From assembly GCF_011752565.1 (NCBI RefSeq), contig NZ_VWXK01000001.1, positions 310,001 to 374,000 of the forward strand: a DNA stretch of 64,000 nt. Reading direction: 5' to 3'. Positions 43,955 through 52,258 of this stretch are shown piece after piece. The notes under the pieces are model-generated. The model was given only the letters and a program-made list of their open reading frames with translations. It was not told the origin of the DNA and did no database searches. Made by a program: the position numbers and the translations under genes. Positions within the stretch are counted from its first letter, which is position 1; every line of letters starts with the position of its first letter. Origin of the DNA: Pantoea sp. Ap-967 (GTDB lineage: Bacteria; Pseudomonadota; Gammaproteobacteria; Pseudomonadales; Pseudomonadaceae).

Positions 43955-45193
43955 ATGAACGACACCACGCGAACCCCACAGGCCAGCGCCGAACCACGCC
44001 CGGCGCTGGCGCTGTACGCCGCCAGCGGCAGCGATGCGCAGCTGTTCGGCCAGTACCTGCAACGCCTTGGCCTGTCGCCGGCGCTGGCCCAGGCCGGCGG
44101 CTTCAGCGCCGCCTTGAGCGGCTGCGAGCTGCACAGCGTGCCCGAGGTGCTGGTGGTCGACCTCGACGGCCAGGCCTCACCGCTGCAGGCCATTGCCGAG
44201 CTGAGCCAGGTATGCCCGCCGTCCACCCGCCTGGTGGCCCTGGGCAGCGCCCACGACCTCAACCTGTACCGCGCCCTGTTGCACGCCGGTGTGCATGACT
44301 ACCTGTGCAAGCCGGTGCCCCTGGACCAGTTCGCCAGCACCCTGCGCCGCGCCCGCGACCCGCAGGAACACGGTACCCCCGGCAGCCGCACCGGCCGCAC
44401 CCTGGCCGTGACCGGCGTGGGCGGCGGGCGCGGCACCAGCACCGTGGTGGCAGCGCTCGGCAGGCTGCTGTCGAACGAACGCCACAGCAGCAGCGCGGTG
44501 GTCGACTTCGACCGTGGCCGCTGCGACCAGGCCCTGCTGCTCGGCCACCAGGGCGATGCCGGCCTGGCCGCCACCCTGGCCGCCAGCGAACTGGACTCGC
44601 GCCTGCTCGAACGCGCCATCGCCCAGATCGACGAACGCCTGTACCTGCTGGCGCAAGCGCCCGACCTGCACGCCGCCGACAGCTTCAGCCGCGAACACCT
44701 GCTGAACCTGGGCGCCAGCCTGTGCCAGCTGTTCAACCAGGTGATCTGGGACTTGCCCAGCGGCCGCTGCCACGGCGCCCTGGATGTGCTCGCCCATGCC
44801 GACACGCGCATCCTGCTGTGCGACTTCAGCGTGCAAGATGCGCGCAACTGCCTGAACCTGCTGGGCGAGATTGGCGATGAAAGCAACGGCCAGCGCCTGC
44901 TGCTGGTGGCCAACCCGCAGCGCCCCGGCAATACCGACGTGGTGGAGCGCGAGCAGTTCGAAGACTTCATCAGCCGCAAGGTCGACCTGGTGCTGCCCCA
45001 CGCCGGCAGTGCCCTGGCCGACAGCCTGCTGGCAGGCCCGCTGCAGCTCAACCGCGCCCCGGCCCTGCGCCAGGCCCTGCTCGACCTTGCCGACCTGGCC
45101 TGCGGGCGCACGCCGGTGGCGCCGCCACTGGCCGCCGGCAACCTGATCCTGCGTCTGCGCCAGGCCCTCGGCCGCACGCGCCGCGCGGCCTGA
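43955..45193 (+). CDS. tadZ: Tad polar localisation ATPase-like TadZ/CpaE
   Basis: A 412-aa protein with a receiver-like N-terminal domain (about 1-135; VVDLDGQASPLQAIAELSQ, HDYLCKPVPLDQF) and a ParA/MinD-type domain. The P-loop is altered: G-V-G-G-G-R-G-T-S-T, with Arg in place of the usual Lys. Sets the cell-pole site for pilus assembly. In line with other TadZ proteins, which often have degenerate ATPase sites. Confidence 0.9.
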   Translation: MNDTTRTPQASAEPRPALALYAASGSDAQLFGQYLQRLGLSPALAQAGGFSAALSGCELHSVPEVLVVDLDGQASPLQAIAELSQVCPPSTRLVALGSAHDLNLYRALLHAGVHDYLCKPVPLDQFASTLRRARDPQEHGTPGSRTGRTLAVTGVGGGRGTSTVVAALGRLLSNERHSSSAVVDFDRGRCDQALLLGHQGDAGLAATLAASELDSRLLERAIAQIDERLYLLAQAPDLHAADSFSREHLLNLGASLCQLFNQVIWDLPSGRCHGALDVLAHADTRILLCDFSVQDARNCLNLLGEIGDESNGQRLLLVANPQRPGNTDVVEREQFEDFISRKVDLVLPHAGSALADSLLAGPLQLNRAPALRQALLDLADLACGRTPVAPPLAAGNLILRLRQALGRTRRAA

Positions 45194-45209
45194 ACCAAGG
45201 AGTGCGCGC

Positions 45210-46562
45210 ATGATTATCCGCCCCACCCGCAAAAGCCCCGAAGCCACACCCGGCAACCCGGCACCCGCCGCGGCCCGCGCGGCCAACGACGCCCCACAGC
45301 GCGTGGCCGCGGCGCGCCCGGCCGACACCCTGGGCACGCAGAACCGCCGGCTGATTCGCAACCAGCTATACGACCAGATCGACCCGCTCAAGGCCGCCGC
45401 CCTGGGCCGCGACGCCCTGCGCCAGCAGGTCGAGGGCGTGGTCCGGCGCATCTGCGACGACAGCCGCTTGCAGCTGTCGCGCCAGGAAGAGCAGGCCGTT
45501 TGCGAGGAAATGCTCAACGAGATGGTCGGCATCGGCCCGATCCAGCCGCTGCTGCACGACGACTCGGTGAACGACATCCTGGTCAACGGCGCCGGCACGG
45601 TGTTCGTCGAACGCTACGGCAAGCTGGAGCTTTCGCCCATCACCTTCATCGACGAAGAGCATGTGTTCAACACCGCCCAGCGCATCGCCGCCGCCGTGGG
45701 CCGGCGCATCGACGAGGCCAACCCGATGGTCGACGCGCGCCTGGCCGACGGCAGCCGGGTGAACGTGATCACCCACCCGCTGGCCATCGACGGCACCACC
45801 ATCTCGATCCGTAAGTTCATGCGCCGCAACATGTCGCTGGAAATTCTGGCCGAGCGCAGCGCGCTGTCGGCCGACATGGTCGAGGTGCTCAAGCGCGGCA
45901 TGCTGGCCAAGCTCAACATCGTGGTGTCCGGCGGCACCGGCGCGGGCAAGACCACCCTGCTCAACGCCTTGTCGCAGAACATCAGCGATGCCGACCGGGT
46001 CATCACCATCGAAGACGCCGCCGAACTGCAACTGCAGCAACGCCACGTGGTGCGCCTGGAAACCCGCCCGGTCAGCGCCGAAGGCACCGGCAAGGTCGAC
46101 CAGCGCGACCTGGTGCGCAACGCCCTGCGGATGCGCCCAGACCGCATCATCCTTGGCGAGGTGCGCGGCGGTGAATGCTTCGACATGCTCCAGGCCATGA
46201 ACACCGGCCACGACGGCTCGCTGTGCACGGTGCACGCCAACACCCCGCGCGACGCCATCATGCGTTTGGAGAACATGGTGATGATGGCCGGCATGCAGCT
46301 GCCGCTGGAAGCCATTCGCCGGCAGATCGCCAGTGCCGTGAACCTGATCGTGCAGGTCGAGCGCATGCGCGACGGCGCCCGGCGCATCGTCTCGGTCACC
46401 GAGGTGTGCGGGATGGAGAACGACGTGATCCAGACCCAGGAGCTGTACGGTTTCAAGACCACCCACATCGACGCCGAAGGCCGCCTGAGCGGCCAGTTCG
46501 TCGCCAGCGGCCAACGGCCGCTGTTCTACACCCAGCACGCGCACCTGTTCGGAGGCCTGTGA
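45210..46562 (+). CDS. tadA: Tad secretion ATPase TadA/CpaF
   Basis: A 450-aa hexameric type II/IV-type ATPase. Walker A G241-G-T-G-A-G-K-T-T249, Asp box I-T-I-E-D-A-A-E-L, Walker B R-I-I-L-G-E-V-R-G-G-E and His box G-H-D-G-S-L-C-T-V-H-A-N. Powers pilus extension and probably retraction. Its stop overlaps the tadB ATG (TGATG). Confidence 0.96.
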   Translation: MIIRPTRKSPEATPGNPAPAAARAANDAPQRVAAARPADTLGTQNRRLIRNQLYDQIDPLKAAALGRDALRQQVEGVVRRICDDSRLQLSRQEEQAVCEEMLNEMVGIGPIQPLLHDDSVNDILVNGAGTVFVERYGKLELSPITFIDEEHVFNTAQRIAAAVGRRIDEANPMVDARLADGSRVNVITHPLAIDGTTISIRKFMRRNMSLEILAERSALSADMVEVLKRGMLAKLNIVVSGGTGAGKTTLLNALSQNISDADRVITIEDAAELQLQQRHVVRLETRPVSAEGTGKVDQRDLVRNALRMRPDRIILGEVRGGECFDMLQAMNTGHDGSLCTVHANTPRDAIMRLENMVMMAGMQLPLEAIRRQIASAVNLIVQVERMRDGARRIVSVTEVCGMENDVIQTQELYGFKTTHIDAEGRLSGQFVASGQRPLFYTQHAHLFGGL

Positions 46563-47542
46563 TGAACGCGGTCCTCGACCTGTTCACCCTGGTGGTGTTC
46601 CTTGGCGTGCTGGTGGCGTTCTATGCCGTGCGCAGCCTCAGCGGCAAGCGCCAGCGCAGCCTGGCCCAGGCCGAGCGGCTGGCGGCGCTGAAGGCCAGCC
46701 TTGGCAGCGGTGCGGCGCTGCTCGGCGGCGACGATGGCCTGTTGCGCGACAGCGCAGGGCCGGCGTTCACCCGCTGGCCGGTGATCGGCACCGCGCTGGC
46801 GCGGCTGTGGACCGACCTCGACACCCTGGGCTGGCGCGCCAACCTGCGCAGCCGGCTGGCCATGCTGCTGCTCGCCAGCCTGACCTTCGGCGTGCTGCTG
46901 GGCCGCGAAACACCGCTGCCCTGGCTGTACGGCAGCCTGCTGACGCTGCTGGCGTTCAGCCTCAGCGGCCTGGTGCTGTACCGCCAGGCCATGGGCAAGT
47001 ACCTGCACCAGCTCAAGCTCGACCTGCCCCAGGCCATCGATGCCATCACCCGCGCCGCCCGCGCCGGGGTGCCGGTCAGCAACGCCTTCAGCATGGTCGC
47101 GCAGAACCTGGCCGGGCCCCTGGCCCGCGAGTTCGTGCAAATCGACAACTGGCTGCGCCTGGGCGTGCCATTGCGCCAGGTGATGCAGGAATCGGCCAAC
47201 CGCGTGCCGCTCAACGAGTACCGCTTCTTCGCCGTGATCCTGATCATCAACATGGAAGCCGGTGGCCGCCTGGGCGAAACCCTCGACCGCCTTTCGGCCA
47301 CCCTGCGCGAACGCCAGGAGCTGTTTCTCAAGATCCAGGCGAAAACCTCCGAGGCCCGCGCCTCGGCCAAGATCGTCGCCGCGTTGGTGCCCTGCGCGCT
47401 GGGCTACATGTACTTCAACTCGCCCCGGGACTTTCGCTTCCTGCTCAACGACCCCACTGGCAACAGCGTGCTGTTCTATGCCTTTGGCAGCGTCGCCCTG
47501 GGCCTGCTGATCACCCAACTGATGGTCCGGAGGATCGGATGA
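46562..47542 (+). CDS. tadB: Tad inner-membrane platform protein TadB
   Basis: A 326-aa type II secretion F-domain protein with an N-terminal helix (MNAVLDLFTLVVFLGVLVAF), two central helices (about 97-140) and a C-terminal pair. The GspF-type domain shows LPQAIDAITRAARAGVPVSN and LNEYRFFAVILIINMEAGGR. Start at 46562 overlaps tadA, end overlaps tadC (ATGA), so the set is co-translated. Confidence 0.93.
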   Translation: MNAVLDLFTLVVFLGVLVAFYAVRSLSGKRQRSLAQAERLAALKASLGSGAALLGGDDGLLRDSAGPAFTRWPVIGTALARLWTDLDTLGWRANLRSRLAMLLLASLTFGVLLGRETPLPWLYGSLLTLLAFSLSGLVLYRQAMGKYLHQLKLDLPQAIDAITRAARAGVPVSNAFSMVAQNLAGPLAREFVQIDNWLRLGVPLRQVMQESANRVPLNEYRFFAVILIINMEAGGRLGETLDRLSATLRERQELFLKIQAKTSEARASAKIVAALVPCALGYMYFNSPRDFRFLLNDPTGNSVLFYAFGSVALGLLITQLMVRRIG

Positions 47543-48492
47543 CCCCATGGCTTGACGACCCCTTCGTGCTCACCGCGCTGGGCCTTTTGTGCTGCGGCCT
47601 GGGCATGGCGCTGATCGGCCTGCACCGGCGCCAGCGCCAACCGGTGCTGCGCGAGCGCCTGACCCGCGACAGCAGCGCCGTGCAGGCCCAGGCCGACATT
47701 CTGCGCGACCAGGCCCTGCAGGTTCCGCAGCAACTGCAAGCGCTGGCCCAGGCCAGCGCCCGGGTGGGCGAGCAACTGGCCGGTGCCGAGCGCGACCGGC
47801 GCAAGCTGCGCGAGTTGCTGACCCTGGCCGGCCTGCGCCAGCGCGAGGCATTGGGCTTGCTGGTGCTGGGCAAGTACCTGCTCGGCCTGCTGCTGGCGTC
47901 GCTGGTGCTGCTGGCCGGCTTCGACAGCGGCCAGCGCCTGACCCTCAACGGCATGACCGCCGCACTGATCGCCCTGTTCGTCGGCACCCTGCTGCCAGAG
48001 CTGTGGCTCAAGGCCCGGGCCGCGCGCCGCGGCGGGCGCCTGGAGCGCAGCCTGCCCGATGCGCTGGACCTGATGGTGATTTGCGCCGAGGCCGGCCTGC
48101 CACTGGGGCGCATCCTGCAAGTGGTGGCCAAGGAGCTGGCCTTGTCGGCGCCGGAAATGGCCGAGGAACTGCGCTACACCTGCGCCGAGCTGCAACTGGT
48201 CAGCGACCGCGCCAAGGCCCTGCAGCATTTTGCCGAGCGTACCGGGGTCAGCGGCATCGAAAGCATGGTGTCGACGCTGATTCAGGCCGAGCGCTATGGC
48301 ACCCCGCTGTCCCACGCCCTGCGCACCATTTCCGATGAAAGCCGCAAGACCCTGGTGCTGACCCTCGAAGAGCGCGCCGGCAAGCTGCCCGCGCAACTGA
48401 GCGTGCCGCTGATGACCCTGATCCTGCCGCCGATCATCGCCATGATGGGCGCCCCGGCCCTGGTGCGCATCGTGCGCCTGCTGACCCACTGA
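47539..48492 (+). CDS. tadC: Tad inner-membrane platform protein TadC
   Basis: A 317-aa partner of TadB with the same F-domain layout: LPDALDLMVICAEAGLPLGR, TGVSGIESMVSTLIQAERYG and a C-terminal LMTLILPPIIAMMGAPALVR helix. It starts with ATG at 47539 within the tadB stop (ATGA). The much longer frame upstream is out of register with the tadB reading and is not used. Confidence 0.92.
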   Translation: MTPWLDDPFVLTALGLLCCGLGMALIGLHRRQRQPVLRERLTRDSSAVQAQADILRDQALQVPQQLQALAQASARVGEQLAGAERDRRKLRELLTLAGLRQREALGLLVLGKYLLGLLLASLVLLAGFDSGQRLTLNGMTAALIALFVGTLLPELWLKARAARRGGRLERSLPDALDLMVICAEAGLPLGRILQVVAKELALSAPEMAEELRYTCAELQLVSDRAKALQHFAERTGVSGIESMVSTLIQAERYGTPLSHALRTISDESRKTLVLTLEERAGKLPAQLSVPLMTLILPPIIAMMGAPALVRIVRLLTH

Positions 48493-48518
48493 CCCCCGAC
48501 TTCCCACAGGTAACTGCC

Positions 48519-49385
48519 ATGTCCCGTTCACTTATCGCCCTGTCGCTGTTCGGCGTTCTCACCCTCAGCGGTTGCAGCAGCCTGGCCCCGGCCCTGCACA
48601 CCAGCGCCGATGCCCCAGCCGGCCAGGAGGCCGGCGAAGCCCTGAAGCTTGCCCGCGTATTGCGCGACAACGGCCGCTTGGCCGGTGCGTTCGAGGTGTA
48701 CCAGCGCATGGACCAGCGCCAGCAGCTCAAGGGCGCCTACCTGGTCGAGTACGCCAGCGTCGCCGCCGCCGTGCGCCCGGCCCGGGAAGCCTACGCCCTG
48801 TTCGACCGCGCCCGCCGCGAGGTTGGCCCCGACATGCCCGGCCTCACCGCCACCGAGCGCCAGGCCCTGTGCGGCGGCTTGGGCCGCGCCGCGCTGGCGC
48901 TGGGCAATGCTGCCCGCGCCGAAGCCGACCTGCGCTGCGCGCTGGACGTGCAAGGTGACCGCAGCCAGCGGGCGCAACTGCTGAACATGCTGGGCGTCGC
49001 CCAGGCCCAGCAGGGCCAGCACGCGGCGTCGCGCGAGTCGTTCAACCAGGCCCTGGAGCTGGACCCCGGCTACAGCGCCGCCACCAACAACCTGGCCCTG
49101 AGCTGGTTGGCCGACGGCCAGCGCAGCAAGGCCATTGGCCTGCTCAACACCGCGCGCAACGGCGCCGACGTCACCCTGCAACTGAACCTGGCCCTGGCCT
49201 ACGTGCTCGACGGCCACGACGACACCGCCCGGCGCATTCTCGAAGAGCGCCTGGCACCGGACTACGCCGCCCGCGTGCTCGAACGCTTCCAGGCCACGCG
49301 CCAGCGCATCGAAGGCGGTGCGCCGATCGACAGCGAACTGCTCGCCGCCAGCCAGCAGCCGCTGCAACTGGCCAGCCAGGACTGA
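48519..49385 (+). CDS. tadD: Tad pilus TPR lipoprotein TadD
   Basis: A 288-aa lipoprotein (L-T-L-S-G-C19) with tetratricopeptide repeats, clearest at about residues 150-215 (LLNMLGVAQAQQGQHAASRE and SFNQALELDPGYSAATNNLA). Pilotin-like helper of the RcpA secretin. Ends 6 nt before tadE. Confidence 0.9.
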   Translation: MSRSLIALSLFGVLTLSGCSSLAPALHTSADAPAGQEAGEALKLARVLRDNGRLAGAFEVYQRMDQRQQLKGAYLVEYASVAAAVRPAREAYALFDRARREVGPDMPGLTATERQALCGGLGRAALALGNAARAEADLRCALDVQGDRSQRAQLLNMLGVAQAQQGQHAASRESFNQALELDPGYSAATNNLALSWLADGQRSKAIGLLNTARNGADVTLQLNLALAYVLDGHDDTARRILEERLAPDYAARVLERFQATRQRIEGGAPIDSELLAASQQPLQLASQD

Positions 49386-49391
49386 GTGGCA

Positions 49392-49937
49392 ATGAAAGCA
49401 GCCCTGCAACGCCTGCGCCGCCAACAGGAGGGGGTGACCGCGGTGGAAACCGCGTTCATCCTGCCTGTGCTGCTGTTCGGCCTGATGATGTTGTTCGAAC
49501 TGGCCCACATGGCCATGGTGATCGCTGCCGGCAACCTGGCCCTGGAACACGCCGTGCAGCGCTTTCGCACCACACCCGACTACTACCGGCTCAGCCCCGA
49601 GGCGATGGAGTCCCAGGTGGCCCAGCGCATGGTCGAGCGCAGCTTCAACCTGTTCGATGCCGGGGAGCTCAAGGTCGACGTGCTGCCGTTCGAGAACCTG
49701 CGCAGCTTTGGCGAGTCGCGCTACGGCCCAAGCCAGGACGACAGCACGGACCAGGACGAGCAGCAGACCACCGACACGGCACTCTCGCCGCCGATTCTCA
49801 GCGTCACGGTCGACCTCAAGCAGAACTACATGACCACCTTCCCCGCGCTGTTCGGCCTCGGGGATGGCTACCAGTACCAATACCGCCACTTGCTCGGCAA
49901 CCTGCCCAGCCCGCTGCAAACCGAGGACGGCCAATGA
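49392..49937 (+). CDS. tadE: Pseudopilin TadE
   Basis: A 181-aa minor pilin-like protein with leader MKAALQRLRRQQEG and mature start V-T-A-V-E19-T-A-F-I-L-P-V-L, cut by TadV. One N-terminal helix, then an extracytoplasmic domain. GTG at 49386 is an alternative start two codons earlier. The stop overlaps tadF (ATGA). Confidence 0.9.
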   Translation: MKAALQRLRRQQEGVTAVETAFILPVLLFGLMMLFELAHMAMVIAAGNLALEHAVQRFRTTPDYYRLSPEAMESQVAQRMVERSFNLFDAGELKVDVLPFENLRSFGESRYGPSQDDSTDQDEQQTTDTALSPPILSVTVDLKQNYMTTFPALFGLGDGYQYQYRHLLGNLPSPLQTEDGQ

Positions 49938-50545
49938 ATTTTCGTCGCAGCCAACGCGGCAGTGCCAGCGTCGAGGCCGCCCTGATCATGCCCATCCTGA
50001 TCGGCGTGACCCTGCTCGGCGCCGACCTGTACACCCTGCACCAGGCGCGCAGCTACCTGGAGCAATCGGCCCATACCCTGGCTTCCACCCTGGGCGTGCA
50101 AAGCACGCTGGATGCCAACGGCCTGCAGGCCTTGGTGGACGAAGCCACGCGCATGACCGCGCGGTTGAACACCGACCTCGACCCGGTGCCGTTCGAGCTG
50201 ATCGTGAGCAAGGTCGAGCCCGACCGCAGCATGGCCTGGCGGCCCCTGCACCGCGGCGGCGCCAGCGGCATCTGCCGGGCCAACAGCGCCGGGGCGCAGT
50301 ACACCGGCGAACTGCCGGAAGTGCCGCGCGCCGCCGACGACGACAGTGACGACGAGGCCAGCGACACCGACAGCTCGGTGGTGGTGGTGCAGCTGTGTAC
50401 CGAGGTCGACCGGCTGGTGCTGAGTAGCCTGGTGCTCACCGACAAGACCCTGCAAGTGCAGGCTGTAAGCCGCCTGCAGCACGGCACGCCAACCCTGGAC
50501 AAAGCCCTGACCCAGGAGGTCATGCCCCAGGGCGAAACCCAGTGA
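49934..50545 (+). CDS. tadF: Pseudopilin TadF
   Basis: A 203-aa minor pilin-like protein; leader MNFRRSQRG, mature S-A-S-V-E14-A-A-L-I-M-P. A very acidic stretch (about 136-150, DDDSDDEASDTD) and two Cys (SGICRANS, VQLCTEVD) lie in the C-terminal part. Last gene of the first Tad unit; a strong hairpin follows. Confidence 0.88.
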   Translation: MNFRRSQRGSASVEAALIMPILIGVTLLGADLYTLHQARSYLEQSAHTLASTLGVQSTLDANGLQALVDEATRMTARLNTDLDPVPFELIVSKVEPDRSMAWRPLHRGGASGICRANSAGAQYTGELPEVPRAADDDSDDEASDTDSSVVVVQLCTEVDRLVLSSLVLTDKTLQVQAVSRLQHGTPTLDKALTQEVMPQGETQ

Positions 50546-50554
50546 CCGCCTGAA

Positions 50555-50575
50555 CCGGCCGCGCCCGGCGGCCGG
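50555..50575 (+). terminator. GC-rich hairpin after tadF
   Basis: CCGGCCGC-GCCCG-GCGGCCGG, an 8-bp stem directly followed by GTTAAG, which begins the next activator box. Only two T follow, so termination may be partial. Confidence 0.45.
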
Positions 50576-50630
50576 GTTAAGCAATCTTAATGGTACGGCG
50601 ATTGCTGCTAACAAGAAGCATTCCTATCTT
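50576..50630 (+). promoter_or_regulatory. tadG promoter with direct-repeat activator box
   Basis: GTTAAG-CAAT-CTTAAT (50576-50591), 10 nt, -35-like TTGCTG (50602-50607), 17 nt, -10-like TATCTT (50625-50630). The leader to the tadG ATG is about 55 nt. Confidence 0.7.
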
Positions 50631-50686
50631 TGCAGCGCGGCCCGAGAAGGCCAGCACCACCCGCCTCGCCCAGGAACCCCTGCCCC

Positions 50687-52246
50687 ATGCTTGCCACCCT
50701 GCCTCTGCGCCACCGGCTGCGACAGTTCGCCCGCCAGCAACACGGCGCCGTCGCCCCCTTCGCCATCCTGGTGATCGGCGGCGCCCTGCTGGCCACCGCC
50801 TTCGTCATCGAACAAACCCGCGCCCTGGAAAACACCGCGCAGCTCAAGCGTGCCACCGACGCCGCGGCCATGGCGGTGGGCAACCAGCGCCTGCTCGACG
50901 ACCGCCTGAGCCTTGCCCAGATGCAGGGCCTGGCCGCCGGCTTCGTGCGCGCCAACCTGGGCACCGACCGCGAACTGATCGACCAGGTCGACAGCGGCGC
51001 GGTGGATGTGCAGCAAACGCGCGACGCCGACGGCAAGCTGAACATCACCGTCTCGGCCAGCTTCGTGGCCCATGCCGACATGCTGGGCGCCAATCCCCAG
51101 TCATTGCAGGTGAGTTCCACCGCAGAGGTGGTCAACCGCCCGGTGGAAGTGGCCCTGGTGGTGCCCAACACCCTCAGCGAGAACGACAGCGATATCGCCG
51201 CCCTGCGCCGCCTGACCCTTGAGTTTTCCAAACAGGTGCTGGGCACCCGCCCCGATGGCAAGACCTGGATTTCCCTGGTGCCCTACAGCCAGGCGGTGAA
51301 CGTTTACGACGACGAGGACAGCAACCGTATCCGCCGCTGGGCCACCCCCAGCGCGCTCACCCCGGTGGAGCTGCGCTCGCTGTTTCGCACCGGCTACAGC
51401 GGCCTGGCCGACCAGCGCATTCCCGACCGGCGCGCCAACCTGCTGTGCATGTACCGCGGCCTGCGCCTGGGGGAAAACTACTTCTGGGACGAGGCGCCTT
51501 CCGGGCAGTTCAAGATCTACTACCGCCACGACCTGCCGGAGAACGGCAGCCCCGGCGCGCCGGCCATTTCCTGGGTCGGGCCGAACCCGGACTTCGGCCA
51601 GGCCTCGGGGGTCAACGACACCCGCTGGATGGTGGCCGACAAAGGCTGCCCGGCCGCCGCGCTGCTGCCGCTGACCCGCGATATCGACAAGATCGAGCGG
51701 CGCAGCGAGCAATTCACCACCCGCTTCAACACCAACTACGCCATCGCCATGGGCTGGGCCGCCATGGCACTATCCCCGCGCATGCGCGGCAGCGCCGGTT
51801 GGGGCGACAACGAACTGCCGCTGGACTTCAACGCCGACGGTGAAGGCGACAACGCCAAGATCATCGTGATGCTGGCCAACACCACCGGCAACTGGTTCGA
51901 CACCGACGCCTACAACGCCGAGGTTGGCCAAGCCATCAACGGCGAGAACGGCAGCGTCTCGGCCAACGACGTCGCCGGCCAGCGCTTCACCCTGCTGTGC
52001 CAGAGTTTTCGCGCCCGTGGCCTGAAGTTCCATTTCCTCGGCGTGCGCCCTGGCGACCCGCAGGACTTCGGCCGCGTGCTGTTCGACAAGGTCGCCGGCC
52101 CCGGCCTGCAGGTGTGTGCCGGCAACGGCAGCATGACCTTCGCCAATGCCGAGAACTTCGCCGACGGCGAAGCGCAGATCAAGAACCTGCTGAGCGACAT
52201 CGCCCAACGCATCAAACACGAGCGCTTCGTGCGCCTGATCGACTGA
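50687..52246 (+). CDS. tadG: TadG-type pilus protein with N-terminal Flp-like helix
   Basis: A 519-aa protein with the TadG leader Q-Q-H-G-A-V-A-P-F-A-I-L-V-I-G-G and a single N-terminal helix, then a large extracytoplasmic domain with a von Willebrand A-like start (VEVALVVPNTLSENDSDIAA). The usual D-x-S-x-S metal site is not clear. It has its own box promoter and is followed 12 nt later by the giant gene, so the two are co-transcribed. The frame is open to a TTG at 50630, but 50687 (AGGA upstream) is preferred. Confidence 0.85.
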   Translation: MLATLPLRHRLRQFARQQHGAVAPFAILVIGGALLATAFVIEQTRALENTAQLKRATDAAAMAVGNQRLLDDRLSLAQMQGLAAGFVRANLGTDRELIDQVDSGAVDVQQTRDADGKLNITVSASFVAHADMLGANPQSLQVSSTAEVVNRPVEVALVVPNTLSENDSDIAALRRLTLEFSKQVLGTRPDGKTWISLVPYSQAVNVYDDEDSNRIRRWATPSALTPVELRSLFRTGYSGLADQRIPDRRANLLCMYRGLRLGENYFWDEAPSGQFKIYYRHDLPENGSPGAPAISWVGPNPDFGQASGVNDTRWMVADKGCPAAALLPLTRDIDKIERRSEQFTTRFNTNYAIAMGWAAMALSPRMRGSAGWGDNELPLDFNADGEGDNAKIIVMLANTTGNWFDTDAYNAEVGQAINGENGSVSANDVAGQRFTLLCQSFRARGLKFHFLGVRPGDPQDFGRVLFDKVAGPGLQVCAGNGSMTFANAENFADGEAQIKNLLSDIAQRIKHERFVRLID

Positions 52247-52258
52247 CAAGGACCCGCC

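Noticed and set aside
46175-46561. Long N-terminal extension of tadB inside tadA
   Set aside because: Arg/His/Pro-rich out-of-frame reading of tadA; family-length TadB begins at 46562.
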